A program made the position numbers and the translations under genes. The notes under the pieces are model-generated. The model worked only from the letters and a program-made list of their open reading frames with translations. It did not search any database and was not told where the DNA came from. Positions 1 to 8,767 of a DNA stretch of 64,000 nt are shown one piece after another. The DNA is from Chloroflexota bacterium (GTDB lineage Bacteria > Chloroflexota > Anaerolineae > Anaerolineales > UBA11579). How positions within the stretch are numbered: the first letter of the stretch is position 1; each line of letters opens with the position of its first letter. Where the stretch lies: the NCBI GenBank assembly GCA_019456165.1, contig VRUJ01000008.1, positions 1-64,000 of the forward strand, read 5' to 3'.

Positions 1-1353
1 GGTGGCGGTGGGCAGCACAGGTGTGGGCGTAAACGTGGCAGTGGGCGGCAGAGAGGTGAAGGTAGGCGTCCAGGTTGGTGGAAAGGTTGTGACGGTGGGT
101 GTGGGTGTGTCGGTATCCGCTGGGGGAGGCGGGCCACCGCCCGTGAATTCATAGCTGCCCAAGTCGCTGGCGGGACCGTGCGGCCGCGGTTCGCCGCGCT
201 GGTCGGTAGCTGGGAAAGTACCTGTGGCGGCGTTTTTGGCCGGGCTGCCCCCGGATATTGCGTGTGTTTGGGTGGGTCCGCCGTTGTTGGCTAGCGGGTC
301 AAACTGCGGGTCTCCGGTGAGTGTGAAACCAATGCAGGTGCCGTCCCCATCCAGGTTGACGTCATACAGGCCGCTGCTGCTGGTTGGCACATAGCTGCAG
401 TCGCCGCCGGGGTTGCCGGCAATGATCGAATTCCGGATACTGAATGTGGGCGCCGAACTGAATGCTAACCCGGGGCCTGCGCCAGAGTTGTTTGTTATCG
501 TGGTGAAGCTCATTTCAAGGGTCCCCGCGTTGGATATCGCTGCGCCGCCGTAAGAACCGGTAAATGTGGTGGCGTTTCCCGAAATGGTGCTGTTGGAGAT
601 CGCCACCAAACCGGCAATTCCATTTGAAATACCACCTCCACTTTCAGCTGCGACATTCCCTGATATCGTGCTGTCGAGGATGATGATTGTTCCCTCGTTG
701 GCAATCCCCCCGCCGCTTTCATCCGCTTCATTATCGAGGGTTACCTCGTTATTTTGGATGGTGCTGGCGTTGATCGTCATATCCCCGCCTGCAGCATTGT
801 AGATGCCGCCTCCTTGCCTACGGGCGTTATTATCTGTGATCAGGCTGTTGTTGATGGTGAGATGCCCAGCATTGTAGATCGCCCCACCGGCATTGCGGAT
901 GGGGTCAAGTACATTGAATGGTTCCATGGCGAGGCCATCCATCAATGTGATATCGTTGAGCACCAAAGTTCCATCAATGTGCACGTGCAAAAGCCGGATG
1001 GCCGATTTATCCGCTGCGGGGCTGCGGCGGATGGTGGCCCCGTTGCCATTGATGATGATGGAGGTGTTGATGAAAGGCAAGCCGTTGTTGCCATCTAAGG
1101 TGTTGTGGACTGTTTCAAGTTCGTAGATACAGCCGGGGACAAGATCGATTGTATCTGTACCAGGTCCATTGGCGGTAGCTGCATTCAAGGCATCAATGAG
1201 ATATTGTACTGAGCAAGGGTCAGGGGTTGGTGTAGAACCCCCACCCCCTCCGCCTGTCCCTCCGCTTCCGGGCAGTTTACAGCCCGACAGGCTTAGGGCC
1301 AGCATCGTAAAGAGAAGGGCACCCCTTATTTGGTTCTTCTTTTTTGAATACAT
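1..1353 (-). CDS. Surface lipoprotein with right-handed beta-helix (choice-of-anchor Q-like) repeats, 3' partial
   Basis: I read this frame directly on the minus strand; it is open for 451 codons and runs off the left edge. The start ATG (1351-1353) has GGAG eight bases upstream. The N terminus has a lysine-rich n-region, a hydrophobic stretch and a lipobox ending LSLSGC at about residue 26, then a glycine-rich linker. The middle, roughly residues 70-330, holds repeated N-x-S-x-I-x-x-N and GGGI-x-N units typical of parallel beta-helix surface proteins. A motif near residue 370 (DQRGEPRP followed by DLGSYEF) is characteristic of the choice-of-anchor Q family. The visible C terminus is a Thr/Pro-rich stalk (PPTWTPTFTS type) nearly identical to the stalk in the next gene. 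Likely an exported, lipid-anchored adhesin-like protein; the ligand is unknown. Confidence 0.85.
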   Translation of the reverse strand, partial: MYSKKKNQIRGALLFTMLALSLSGCKLPGSGGTGGGGGGSTPTPDPCSVQYLIDALNAATANGPGTDTIDLVPGCIYELETVHNTLDGNNGLPFINTSIIINGNGATIRRSPAADKSAIRLLHVHIDGTLVLNDITLMDGLAMEPFNVLDPIRNAGGAIYNAGHLTINNSLITDNNARRQGGGIYNAAGGDMTINASTIQNNEVTLDNEADESGGGIANEGTIIILDSTISGNVAAESGGGISNGIAGLVAISNSTISGNATTFTGSYGGAAISNAGTLEMSFTTITNNSGAGPGLAFSSAPTFSIRNSIIAGNPGGDCSYVPTSSSGLYDVNLDGDGTCIGFTLTGDPQFDPLANNGGPTQTHAISGGSPAKNAATGTFPATDQRGEPRPHGPASDLGSYEFTGGGPPPPADTDTPTPTVTTFPPTWTPTFTSLPPTATFTPTPVLPTAT

Positions 1354-1392
1354 GTCATTTTCTCCATTTTAAGTTAAATTAGAGATTTCTAT

Positions 1393-2946
1393 CTAACACA
1401 CATAAGGGGCGAATCCAAACGGAATTACCCAGCCGCTCCCCTCAATCCCTGTTGTGAAATCGAGGGTTAGGTCATTGGGAGTGGTAATAATGGAGTAGAT
1501 TTCGCATGTAGGAGCGAGGTCCGCGAAAAGGCAGTATGTCCCAGCAGGCACATTCAAGAAGGAGTAGCTGCCATCGCCGGCGCTTATCGCGGACATATAC
1601 CCGCTGGAGGGGCATGCGCCTTGACCTAGCCTGATGGTCACACCGGGGTAACTTTGCTCGCTGCCTTGCCGGACTCCATCAGCATTGCTGTCTTTCCACA
1701 CCTCGCCGGAAATCGTGCCAAGCGCTTCCATGGTTGCTGTGGCGGTGGGGGGGACTGAAGTGAAAGTGGGTGTCCATGTGGGCGGAACTGAGGTGAGTGT
1801 AGGCGTCCATGGGGGGGAGATAGATGTGAAGGTGGGTGGTACGGAGGTGTTGGTAGCCGTGGGCGTTTTGCTAGGCGTTGGCAGGGGGGAAGAAATCTCG
1901 CTTGTGGCACTAACAGAGGTGGAAGGATCTGCCATCACACCTGTTGCTGGGATGTCGTCTCCTGCTGGTTGGTTTGGCGGGGATGACGGAGTTTCGAATG
2001 CTCTGCTTGGTGGAGGTGAGTTCCCTTTGCTTGGAGGGCTGCTCCTAAAAGATGAAAACAGCATCCAAGCTGCAACCCCAACCAAACCAACTGCTCCTGC
2101 CCTGAGCAGCATGCGTCGAATTTTCCGCTGCATCCGTATTATTCGTAAATGCCTACTCACCCCCGTGCTCTCAAGAATCCTTTGCTGAAGCCCAGACGGA
2201 GGGATGACTGGAACCAAAGCGGCCAATATTCCTGATTGGGTGACAAGCCAGCGGCGTCTTTCCCGACAGGCTTTACATTCCTTCAGGTGTTGCTTCACGA
2301 AGCGGTCTTTGTCTTGGAGCGGTTCACCGTCATGCAGGGTATCTAGCAATTGGCTGATCTCGGCGCAATCTTCGGTGGGCTCTTCTAAAAGCATCCGGAT
2401 TCCATAGGCTTCCTGGAACTGGGTGCGGGCCCGGTGGAGCAATGTTTTGACATATGCGGAAGTAATAGACATCACCTCGGCGATTTCAGCGTATGATAGA
2501 CCTTGGATCTCTCGCAGTAAAAGCGCCTCCTGGTTTTTCGGCGACAGGTTTTGTAGAGTCGCTCGGATGCGATCGGCCATCTCCCGGACCATAGCTTTTT
2601 GTTCCGGGCTTGCGATCGCTGATGGTATGGCGGTTTCCTCTTCAAGCGGTTGTTCATCTTTTCGTTTTCTCGTTATGTCAATGAATAAGTTTCGAGTCAT
2701 GCGAAAGATCCAGGTGCGGAAATTCCATGGAGGACCCAAACGGTGGAGGTTAGCATGCGCGCGGATGAACGCCTCTTGGGTAATGTCTTCAGCCTGAGCA
2801 GTGTCATTGCAGAGTGAAAGGGCATAGTTATATACCGGTTGAAAGTATTGCTGGAACAAAGTGGCAAATGCTTGCTTGTCACCGTGGACAGCCCTTTGGA
2901 TCAGATCTAAATTCACTTTGTTCGGTTTTGTGCTGTTGGCCATCAT
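1393..2946 (-). CDS. ECF sigma factor fused to zinc-finger anti-sigma, membrane segment and exported SdrD B-like domain
   Basis: This 517-residue protein combines modules usually found in separate proteins. Residues about 25-95 are sigma-70 region 2 (AEDITQEAFIRAH, FRTWIFRMTRNLF). Residues about 125-178 are region 4 (LSPKNQEALLLREIQGLSYAEIAEVM). They are followed by a zf-HC2/ZAS signature with C194, H220, C224 and C227 (H-x3-C-x2-C). A single hydrophobic segment lies near 282-300, then a Thr/Pro-rich stalk of about 100 residues. The last ~105 residues look like an SdrD B-like/SpaA-like prealbumin domain (SGEVWKDSNADGVRQG). I infer a membrane-tethered, self-contained sigma/anti-sigma switch whose outer domain may sense surface state. 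There is no clear Shine-Dalgarno before the ATGATG start. The lipoprotein gene immediately downstream shares the same stalk. Confidence 0.9.
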   Translation of the reverse strand: MMANSTKPNKVNLDLIQRAVHGDKQAFATLFQQYFQPVYNYALSLCNDTAQAEDITQEAFIRAHANLHRLGPPWNFRTWIFRMTRNLFIDITRKRKDEQPLEEETAIPSAIASPEQKAMVREMADRIRATLQNLSPKNQEALLLREIQGLSYAEIAEVMSITSAYVKTLLHRARTQFQEAYGIRMLLEEPTEDCAEISQLLDTLHDGEPLQDKDRFVKQHLKECKACRERRRWLVTQSGILAALVPVIPPSGLQQRILESTGVSRHLRIIRMQRKIRRMLLRAGAVGLVGVAAWMLFSSFRSSPPSKGNSPPPSRAFETPSSPPNQPAGDDIPATGVMADPSTSVSATSEISSPLPTPSKTPTATNTSVPPTFTSISPPWTPTLTSVPPTWTPTFTSVPPTATATMEALGTISGEVWKDSNADGVRQGSEQSYPGVTIRLGQGACPSSGYMSAISAGDGSYSFLNVPAGTYCLFADLAPTCEIYSIITTPNDLTLDFTTGIEGSGWVIPFGFAPYVC

Positions 2947-2980
2947 CTAAATAACGTAAATTGGGATAAAAAGGTTATCA

Positions 2981-3103
2981 TTAGAGCGTCAGCTTATCTT
3001 TTAGCTTCCCAGCCGAAAAATGATAACCACGCTCATCGATGATTATGTGAAAATTCCACCTCAATTTCCAACAGATAATTCCGTGAGATTTGATGTGACG
3101 CAT
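2981..3103 (-). CDS. Small 40-residue ORF upstream of the sigma-factor fusion
   Basis: The ATG at 3101-3103 is preceded by a strong AGGAGGG ribosome binding site five bases away. The frame runs 40 codons to TAA at 2981-2983 and ends 34 bp before the sigma-factor ATG. The peptide begins MRHIKSHGIICWKLRW, is basic and aromatic-rich, and has no membrane segment. I do not recognise it. It could be a small regulatory protein or a leader ORF coupling translation to the sigma gene, which itself lacks a good ribosome binding site. Support is only the start context and position. Confidence 0.4.
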   Translation of the reverse strand: MRHIKSHGIICWKLRWNFHIIIDERGYHFSAGKLKDKLTL

Positions 3104-3440
3104 GGCAACCCTCCTTTAACAAATTATTAAGGCCACTTGAATTAACCAACTGTTCATATTGGTGCCACGGGAGAGATGAAAACGTCTGTGCAATTCGCCC
3201 CAATTTAATGATTTTCCGTGGTGGGATGAAAATAGCTTATTAAATTATATGTCATCCTGGTTATGAATGCAACTATTGGATAGATGAATGGTTAATTTTT
3301 TTGTTCTCAAATAATCTAAAAAACCACACTCTTGTCTGATCTGACCTATATTTCACAAACCTCGAGAGCTCGCCCCGACATTATTGGACAAATGGGGTAA
3401 AATATACTTCATTAAACATATTTTTGAGAGGTGGCAGTTA
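3104..3440. other. Intergenic region between divergent genes
   Basis: These 337 bases separate the small ORF/sigma operon (leftward) from the pirin gene (rightward). The region is AT-rich and presumably holds both promoters. I see no RNA gene, long repeat or convincing -35/-10 pair that I would commit to. Confidence 0.4.
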
Positions 3441-4148
3441 ATGCTAAAAAAGATAAACTCAGGGGATTTAAGTGTGGCTGATGAGGGTTGGCACGTATGC
3501 AAGTTTCACTTCACATTTGAAGATTTTCGCAGCCCCAACCGGGATCAATTTGGGGCGCTACATCTTCTAAACGAAGACATCATTCACTCTGGGAAGGGAT
3601 ATGACACCCACCCACATGAGGAAGTCGAGATCGTATCCTAATGTGTCGATGGGGAGCTCGTTCACGATGATGGGTTTGGCAATAAGCATTCCCTCAAACG
3701 CGGCGATGTGCAGTACTTGTGTGCGGGTTCGGGCACCACACATTCAGAGCACAGCGGCGTATCAAATGGGAAATTACGTTTCATCCAAATGCGGATTACC
3801 CCAAATAAAAAAGGGCTAACTCCTAAATACGAAAAAAGCCATTATACAGAGGATGATCGGAGAAACAAGCTGCTGCACGTCATATCCGGAAAAAACAGTA
3901 ACGGAGCAATTAAAATACACCAAGACGCGGATATATTCGTCTCTGAAATTGAACAAGGCAAACAAGTGACTTATGAGCAGCTGGACGGCCGCCAGAGTTA
4001 TCTGGTTTGTTTGGAGGGGCGATTGAATGTCAATGGAACCGAATTAGTCCACGGTGATGCAATCGAAATTTGGGATGAGGATCAAGTAATATTTCAAGCC
4101 CCTGAGGATACGCATTTGTTGATGGTCGAAATACCTAAAAGCGAGTAA
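3441..4148 (+). pseudogene. Pirin family protein interrupted by one in-frame TAA
   Basis: Pirins are bicupin metal-binding proteins; bacterial members include quercetin 2,3-dioxygenase-like enzymes. The start at 3441 follows GAGAGGTGG. The frame reads through the N-terminal cupin to THPHEEVEIVS and stops at TAA 3639-3641. The same frame then continues without interruption as CVDGELVHDDGFGNKHSLKRG and on to 4148. Family members usually have an aromatic residue at the stop position (EIVSYV or EILTYV), so TAT to TAA is the likely change. The metal ligands remain visible: HPH and the HSE in GTTHSEHSG. The full frame is 236 codons including both stops, the normal family length. It is either a recent nonsense mutation or a base-call error. 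An ATG at 3384 is in frame but lacks a ribosome binding site. Confidence 0.85.
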
Positions 4149-4228
4149 TTATTTGCTTATTCTTGAAAACCTAATTATTATATTCTGACAGTTTCCCCGT
4201 CCAGATACTAGCTCCAAACTTATATTTC

Positions 4229-6046
4229 TCAATCTCCCTCGGAGAGTTCACGCGCCTGTTCTACGTAAGCCAGGCTTTGGTGGCGGAAATATGTGTTGTA
4301 CAAGGAGGCGTAATGACCTTCCTGCTCCAACAAGCTTTTGTGGTCACCCTCTTCGATGATCTTTCCTTGTTCCAGGACGATTATCCGATCGGCTGCCTTT
4401 ACGGTAGAGAGGCGGTGGGCGATAAGGATGCTGGTGGTGTTTTCCAAAATTAGGTTGAGGGCTTGCTGGATCTGCCACTCGGTGAAAGGATCAATACTGG
4501 CGGTGGCCTCATCCAGGATGAAAATCGCGGGGCGCTGCACCAACACGCGCAATAGAGAGACTAACTGGCGTTGGCCCATTGAGAGGCTGCCGCCGCGTTC
4601 TCCTGCTTCGGTTTGCAAGCCTTGCGGCAGGGTTTCCAGCCACTCGCCGTCACCAATTCTTTTTGCCAGGGTCTCAATTTCCTCGTCCGAGATTTCTGGC
4701 TGTGCATAGCGGATATTTTGAGATAAAGTCTCGGAGAACAAGAAAGGCATTTGGGAGACGATTCCCAGTTGGCGCCTGTATTTAGCAAGATCGAGGTTTC
4801 TAATATCCAAGCCATCAATGGTTAGACTGCCCTCCTGGAATTCATAGAAGCGCGCCACTAATTTGGCCAGCGAAGATTTGCCCGCGCCGGTATGCCCCAC
4901 TAGTGCTACGTTCTCTCCCGGGTGGATATGGAGATCGAAATCTTCTAAGATATGTTCTTGTTCAGTGTATTGAAAGCAAACCTTATTGAAGCGTATCTCA
5001 CCTTTTAGGATGGGAACATCGGTGTGATTGATTTGCACAACGCTGGGTTCAGCGTCTATAAGTGCAAAGGAGCGTTCGGCAGCCGAAAGACCAGATTGTA
5101 ATTGTGCCCAGAATGCAGAGAGGTTGAGTACTGGGAACCAAAAATAAAACAAGCCTTGCAGGAATAAATACCACGCTCCTGCACTGATAACGGATTCGGC
5201 AACATTCAAACCACCTATATAAAGAATAAAAGCCGTTCCGAAATAGGCGACGGTATTTAGGGTGGGGAAAACTAGCGAGAGCACAAAACCGCGTTTTAGG
5301 TTGACGCGATATGAGGAAAGATTAGCCTCATTGAAATCTTTGAAAATTGTTTCTTCTTGCCGGAAATTCTTAGATACACTTATGCCACTGATGGTTTCTT
5401 TTATGGCCGCATTCACATTAGCCATAGCACGCATGCCGTGGCGGGTGACTTTGCGCGCCATTTTGCGGAAACTCAATGCAATAATAAATACCACCGGCAA
5501 GAATCCTAAAAGGTAGAGCATGAGTTTCCATTCAACGATGGCAAGCGCGATACCGACGAACAAAGCTTGGGCGACCTGTGAGATCAGATCAGTGATCAGC
5601 GTTACCATCTGGCCGAAATCACGCGAATCGGAAGTGATGCGCGAAACAATCTTGCCGGAAGAAAACTCGTCGTAAAAAGAGAGATCATGGGCAGCAGCAG
5701 CCTGGAAGGCATCCGTGCGTATCGCCAGGACAACATTTCCAATGGCCTGAACAGTCAATCGCCTACGGAACCAGTTTGCCAGCCAGACGAGCGACCCGGC
5801 AGAAACTACAAATAAACTGACCCACATTATTTCCCGCGTGGTTATGTCTCCTCCGACCAGGTCTACAGCGTAGCTCACGAGCAAAGGCACAGATGCGCCA
5901 GCAACCGCGATCAGCAGGAGGTAGAAACCAATCCATGCCATCTGCTTAATATGCGGCCGGAAATACTGTATGATCCGTATCACGAGTACGCGGTCAGAAT
6001 ATTGGCGGTCGTACGGTTCAGTGTCTAATCCAGAGAAAAAACCCAT
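4229..6046 (-). CDS. ABC exporter half-transporter (consensus-Walker-B partner)
   Basis: A 605-residue half-transporter with an N-terminal type I exporter membrane domain of about six helices (residues ~30-320) and a C-terminal nucleotide-binding domain (~350-590). The Walker A is VGHTGAGKSS, the Walker B is FILDEATASID with the catalytic glutamate, and the H-loop is IAHRLST. The signature is LSMGQ rather than LSGGQ. It lies 61 bp downstream of another half-transporter gene whose Walker B has aspartate instead of glutamate. The two changes fall in the same composite ATP site of a heterodimer, as in TM287/288-type exporters. It most likely pairs with that protein to export a drug, lipid or peptide; the substrate cannot be read from sequence. 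Confidence 0.95.
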   Translation of the reverse strand: MGFFSGLDTEPYDRQYSDRVLVIRIIQYFRPHIKQMAWIGFYLLLIAVAGASVPLLVSYAVDLVGGDITTREIMWVSLFVVSAGSLVWLANWFRRRLTVQAIGNVVLAIRTDAFQAAAAHDLSFYDEFSSGKIVSRITSDSRDFGQMVTLITDLISQVAQALFVGIALAIVEWKLMLYLLGFLPVVFIIALSFRKMARKVTRHGMRAMANVNAAIKETISGISVSKNFRQEETIFKDFNEANLSSYRVNLKRGFVLSLVFPTLNTVAYFGTAFILYIGGLNVAESVISAGAWYLFLQGLFYFWFPVLNLSAFWAQLQSGLSAAERSFALIDAEPSVVQINHTDVPILKGEIRFNKVCFQYTEQEHILEDFDLHIHPGENVALVGHTGAGKSSLAKLVARFYEFQEGSLTIDGLDIRNLDLAKYRRQLGIVSQMPFLFSETLSQNIRYAQPEISDEEIETLAKRIGDGEWLETLPQGLQTEAGERGGSLSMGQRQLVSLLRVLVQRPAIFILDEATASIDPFTEWQIQQALNLILENTTSILIAHRLSTVKAADRIIVLEQGKIIEEGDHKSLLEQEGHYASLYNTYFRHQSLAYVEQARELSEGD

Positions 6047-6107
6047 AAATAATTAACGTTAGAAGTGATTGGTGATTAGCTGATTAAGTATTTGTTGCCA
6101 ATAAGCG

Positions 6108-7883
6108 CTACTCACTAAAAATACGCTGGTATGCTTCGGAACTGGCAAGTAGTTCGTCGTGGGTACCCACAGCGGCAATGCGACCCTGACGCAGCACGAC
6201 GATCAGGTCTGCCCAGCGGATCTGAGAAAGACGGTGAGTGATTATCAAAGTTGTGCGCCCTTGAGCGGCGGTAAAGATGGCGCGTTGAATTTCGTCTTCT
6301 GTAGCGCTGTCAATTGAGCTGGTGGAATCATCCAGTATGAGGATGTGCGGGTCGGTTAGGAAGGCACGCGCCAGGGCTAACCTTTGCCGCTGGCCGCCTG
6401 AGAGGGTTACACCGCGCTCCCCAATAACCGTTTGATAGCCTTCTTTGAATTCGGATATGAAATCGTGTGCTTGAGCGGTTTTTGCAACTGCCTCGATTTG
6501 CTCCTGTGTGGCTTCTGGATTACCAAACGCGATATTCTCTGCAATAGTGCGTGAGAATAAGAATATATCCTGTTCAATGATAGAAATGCTGCGTCTGAGA
6601 GTTTCCATTTGCCATTCGCGCACATCCACTCCATCAACCAGCACCTCCCCTTCGGTGGTGTCGTAGGTGCGGTTTACTAATTTCGCCAGGCTGGTTTTTC
6701 CAGATCCGGTTTGGCCGACAATGGCCACAGTTTTCCCCGGCTGAATCTTCAATGATATGTCTTGCAGAGCGGGTTCATTACCTTTGTAAGCGAAAGTTAC
6801 TCCCCTGAATTCAATAGCGCCTTGCATTTCTTCTGAATACCCGGCCGTGTTCTGGTCAAGCTCAGTTTCGAGAATGATCAGGTCTAAAACCCGCCTGGCT
6901 CCAGCAAAACCCAAGGAAACCTGGGAGTAAGCGAAGAGCGACACGAAAGTTGGAAAACCCAACATTTGTATTACTCCAAAATAACCAATCACATCGCCGA
7001 CTGAAAGAAGTTCTTGCTGGTACAAGATCAAAGCGTGAAGCAAACCAAATCCTTCCGCCAGCCCCAGCAATAAGAGCGGCAAAAAGCGAGCTTCAACATT
7101 ACCCTGGTAGATAAAAGCATCTCTAAAACGACGCGCGTTCTTATTAAAACGTTTGACCTCATTTACCTCTTGTGAGTTGCCCTTCACGGTCTCAATGCCG
7201 TCAATCGCCTCGGCTAAACGCGTATTCATCTTGCCGAAAGCGCCGCGTACTTTGTCCGTAATTGGGTAGAGTTCTCCTAAATACTGCCACAATGCAAGGA
7301 TATATGCGACTAAGAAAATTATGGGTACGAGCACCAGGTCTGTGTGGAAGCGTGGCGCGGCGATCAGCGGCATGATCAGGAATGTGAAAGAGCCAATAAC
7401 CAAATTGAGACCCGGGCTGTACATGTAGTTAATTTCGCGCACGTCGTTAGTGGCACGCGCCATGGTGTCACCTATTGGTTGGAGGCTGTGGAAGGTCATG
7501 CCTTTGCCTAACAAGCTGGTGAAGAGTTCCTCGCGGATATTGCGCTCAGTTATCTGCGCCAGCCACTCAGCCCCATAATTGCGACTCAGTTGTAAAACCC
7601 CCCGGATGGTTTGTGAAATCACTATTGCCCAGGCGAATCCTACCAAAGACTGAGTTTGCGAATGGTCCTCCAGGATGGTATCGAAAGCATCCCCGATGAT
7701 GACAGGCACAACAGCAGCTAAACCCGCATTTCCAAGCGCGCCTACCACCATCAGCAGGCCAATCGACCAGTAGGGCAGGAAATGGGATAAGAGCCAGCGG
7801 CCTGGGCTGCTGAGGTTGGTCTTATGGCGCAGTGGGGCGGTAAATTCGGAGCGCAGATTGGAGGCTATGCTTGGACTCGTCAT
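6108..7883 (-). CDS. ABC exporter half-transporter (degenerate-site partner)
   Basis: A 591-residue half-transporter with an N-terminal membrane domain and a C-terminal nucleotide-binding domain. Walker A is VGQTGSGKTS, the signature is a canonical LSGGQRQRLALARA, and the H-loop is ITHRLSQI. Walker B reads LILDDSTSSID, with aspartate at the catalytic glutamate position. That makes its own ATP site the non-hydrolysing one in a heterodimer with the downstream 605-residue partner. Its start overlaps the end of the upstream cysteine-cluster gene by four bases (ATGA), implying translational coupling, so all three genes probably share one transcript. Confidence 0.95.
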   Translation of the reverse strand: MTSPSIASNLRSEFTAPLRHKTNLSSPGRWLLSHFLPYWSIGLLMVVGALGNAGLAAVVPVIIGDAFDTILEDHSQTQSLVGFAWAIVISQTIRGVLQLSRNYGAEWLAQITERNIREELFTSLLGKGMTFHSLQPIGDTMARATNDVREINYMYSPGLNLVIGSFTFLIMPLIAAPRFHTDLVLVPIIFLVAYILALWQYLGELYPITDKVRGAFGKMNTRLAEAIDGIETVKGNSQEVNEVKRFNKNARRFRDAFIYQGNVEARFLPLLLLGLAEGFGLLHALILYQQELLSVGDVIGYFGVIQMLGFPTFVSLFAYSQVSLGFAGARRVLDLIILETELDQNTAGYSEEMQGAIEFRGVTFAYKGNEPALQDISLKIQPGKTVAIVGQTGSGKTSLAKLVNRTYDTTEGEVLVDGVDVREWQMETLRRSISIIEQDIFLFSRTIAENIAFGNPEATQEQIEAVAKTAQAHDFISEFKEGYQTVIGERGVTLSGGQRQRLALARAFLTDPHILILDDSTSSIDSATEDEIQRAIFTAAQGRTTLIITHRLSQIRWADLIVVLRQGRIAAVGTHDELLASSEAYQRIFSE

Positions 7884-8611
7884 ACGGTTTCTTCCGGGAA
7901 GGGCAATTCAGCGGCAATCTTGTAAGGCCCGAATTTGGCTAGAGATTCTACGGTTACACGGCGCAAACGTTCATTGTGCGTTGAGATTTTATAGGTGAAG
8001 CCGTTGCGGTGCAGCAGGGGGATGGCTCTGCGTTGTTTGTTGAATTTGTCGCGCATTTCTTCCGAGTGAGCTTGGTAAGAATTCACATCTTCTGGGTAAT
8101 GTGAGAAAAGCTGTTCAAAGGCTTTGATAAACTGTTCCCGGTATGCGGATTGCACTACGTGCAGGTTGCTGATCACCCAGCACTGATATTCGTATTCCCA
8201 GTAATAAGATAGGCCCAAGAATTCTCCAGAGGAGTCTAAATATGGATAAAAGGGGAATTGACGGCAGGTGAGGCCGCGGAAATCTCGCTGGCACTGATCC
8301 GGTCCCAGGCAGGCAACCAGGCGCATGTCGTCCGGAGTTTCGGCCTGTAGTCGCGCTCTTTCTGCATCGGCGTCGGCGGCGGTATCTGCACAATCATCTC
8401 CCCTCCAAATGTGCCACAAGTCGGTATTGGCTTCCAGGTAATCCCATTCGGCGTGGTAAACAGTAGGTACTGCGTGGCAGGTATCACAGCAAAATGGCTT
8501 CCCGCCGGGGTTGTGAGGAGCACATTTTTTTCCGCAGTCGAATTCGCTGATGGGAGCCTGAAAGCCAGAGTATAAGTCCGCAAAGTTCAGCAAGGCGATA
8601 GTTTCAGACAC
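7880..8611 (-). CDS. Cysteine-cluster protein, YkgJ-like
   Basis: A 243-residue soluble protein with a GTG start. It has many cysteines arranged in clusters: C-x3-C near residue 26, CCDTC near 41-45, and single cysteines in ACLGPDQCQRDFRGLTCRQFP around 110-128. This spacing resembles the YkgJ group of putative zinc- or iron-chelating proteins, though I cannot confirm the family. Function is unknown. It is the first gene of a unit with the two ABC half-transporters and overlaps the next gene by four bases, so a role linked to that exporter or to metal handling is possible. Confidence 0.75.
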   Translation of the reverse strand: MSETIALLNFADLYSGFQAPISEFDCGKKCAPHNPGGKPFCCDTCHAVPTVYHAEWDYLEANTDLWHIWRGDDCADTAADADAERARLQAETPDDMRLVACLGPDQCQRDFRGLTCRQFPFYPYLDSSGEFLGLSYYWEYEYQCWVISNLHVVQSAYREQFIKAFEQLFSHYPEDVNSYQAHSEEMRDKFNKQRRAIPLLHRNGFTYKISTHNERLRRVTVESLAKFGPYKIAAELPFPEETV

Positions 8612-8767
8612 GCCTGCAAGGATACCATATATTTAGATGACAGTCTAAGTTGGCGAAACAGAATTGACAGGATTCCAAACCTGGCCAAACTTGCGTGTCA
8701 CTCTGAGGCGTGTTGTGCCGAAGAGTCTCGGAAATATTACCTTGCAAATGCCGAGATTCTTAGCTCC

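Noticed and set aside
1685-2188. 167-codon plus-strand frame opposite the sigma-factor fusion stalk
   Set aside because: Valine/glycine-rich antisense of the Thr/Pro repeat region.
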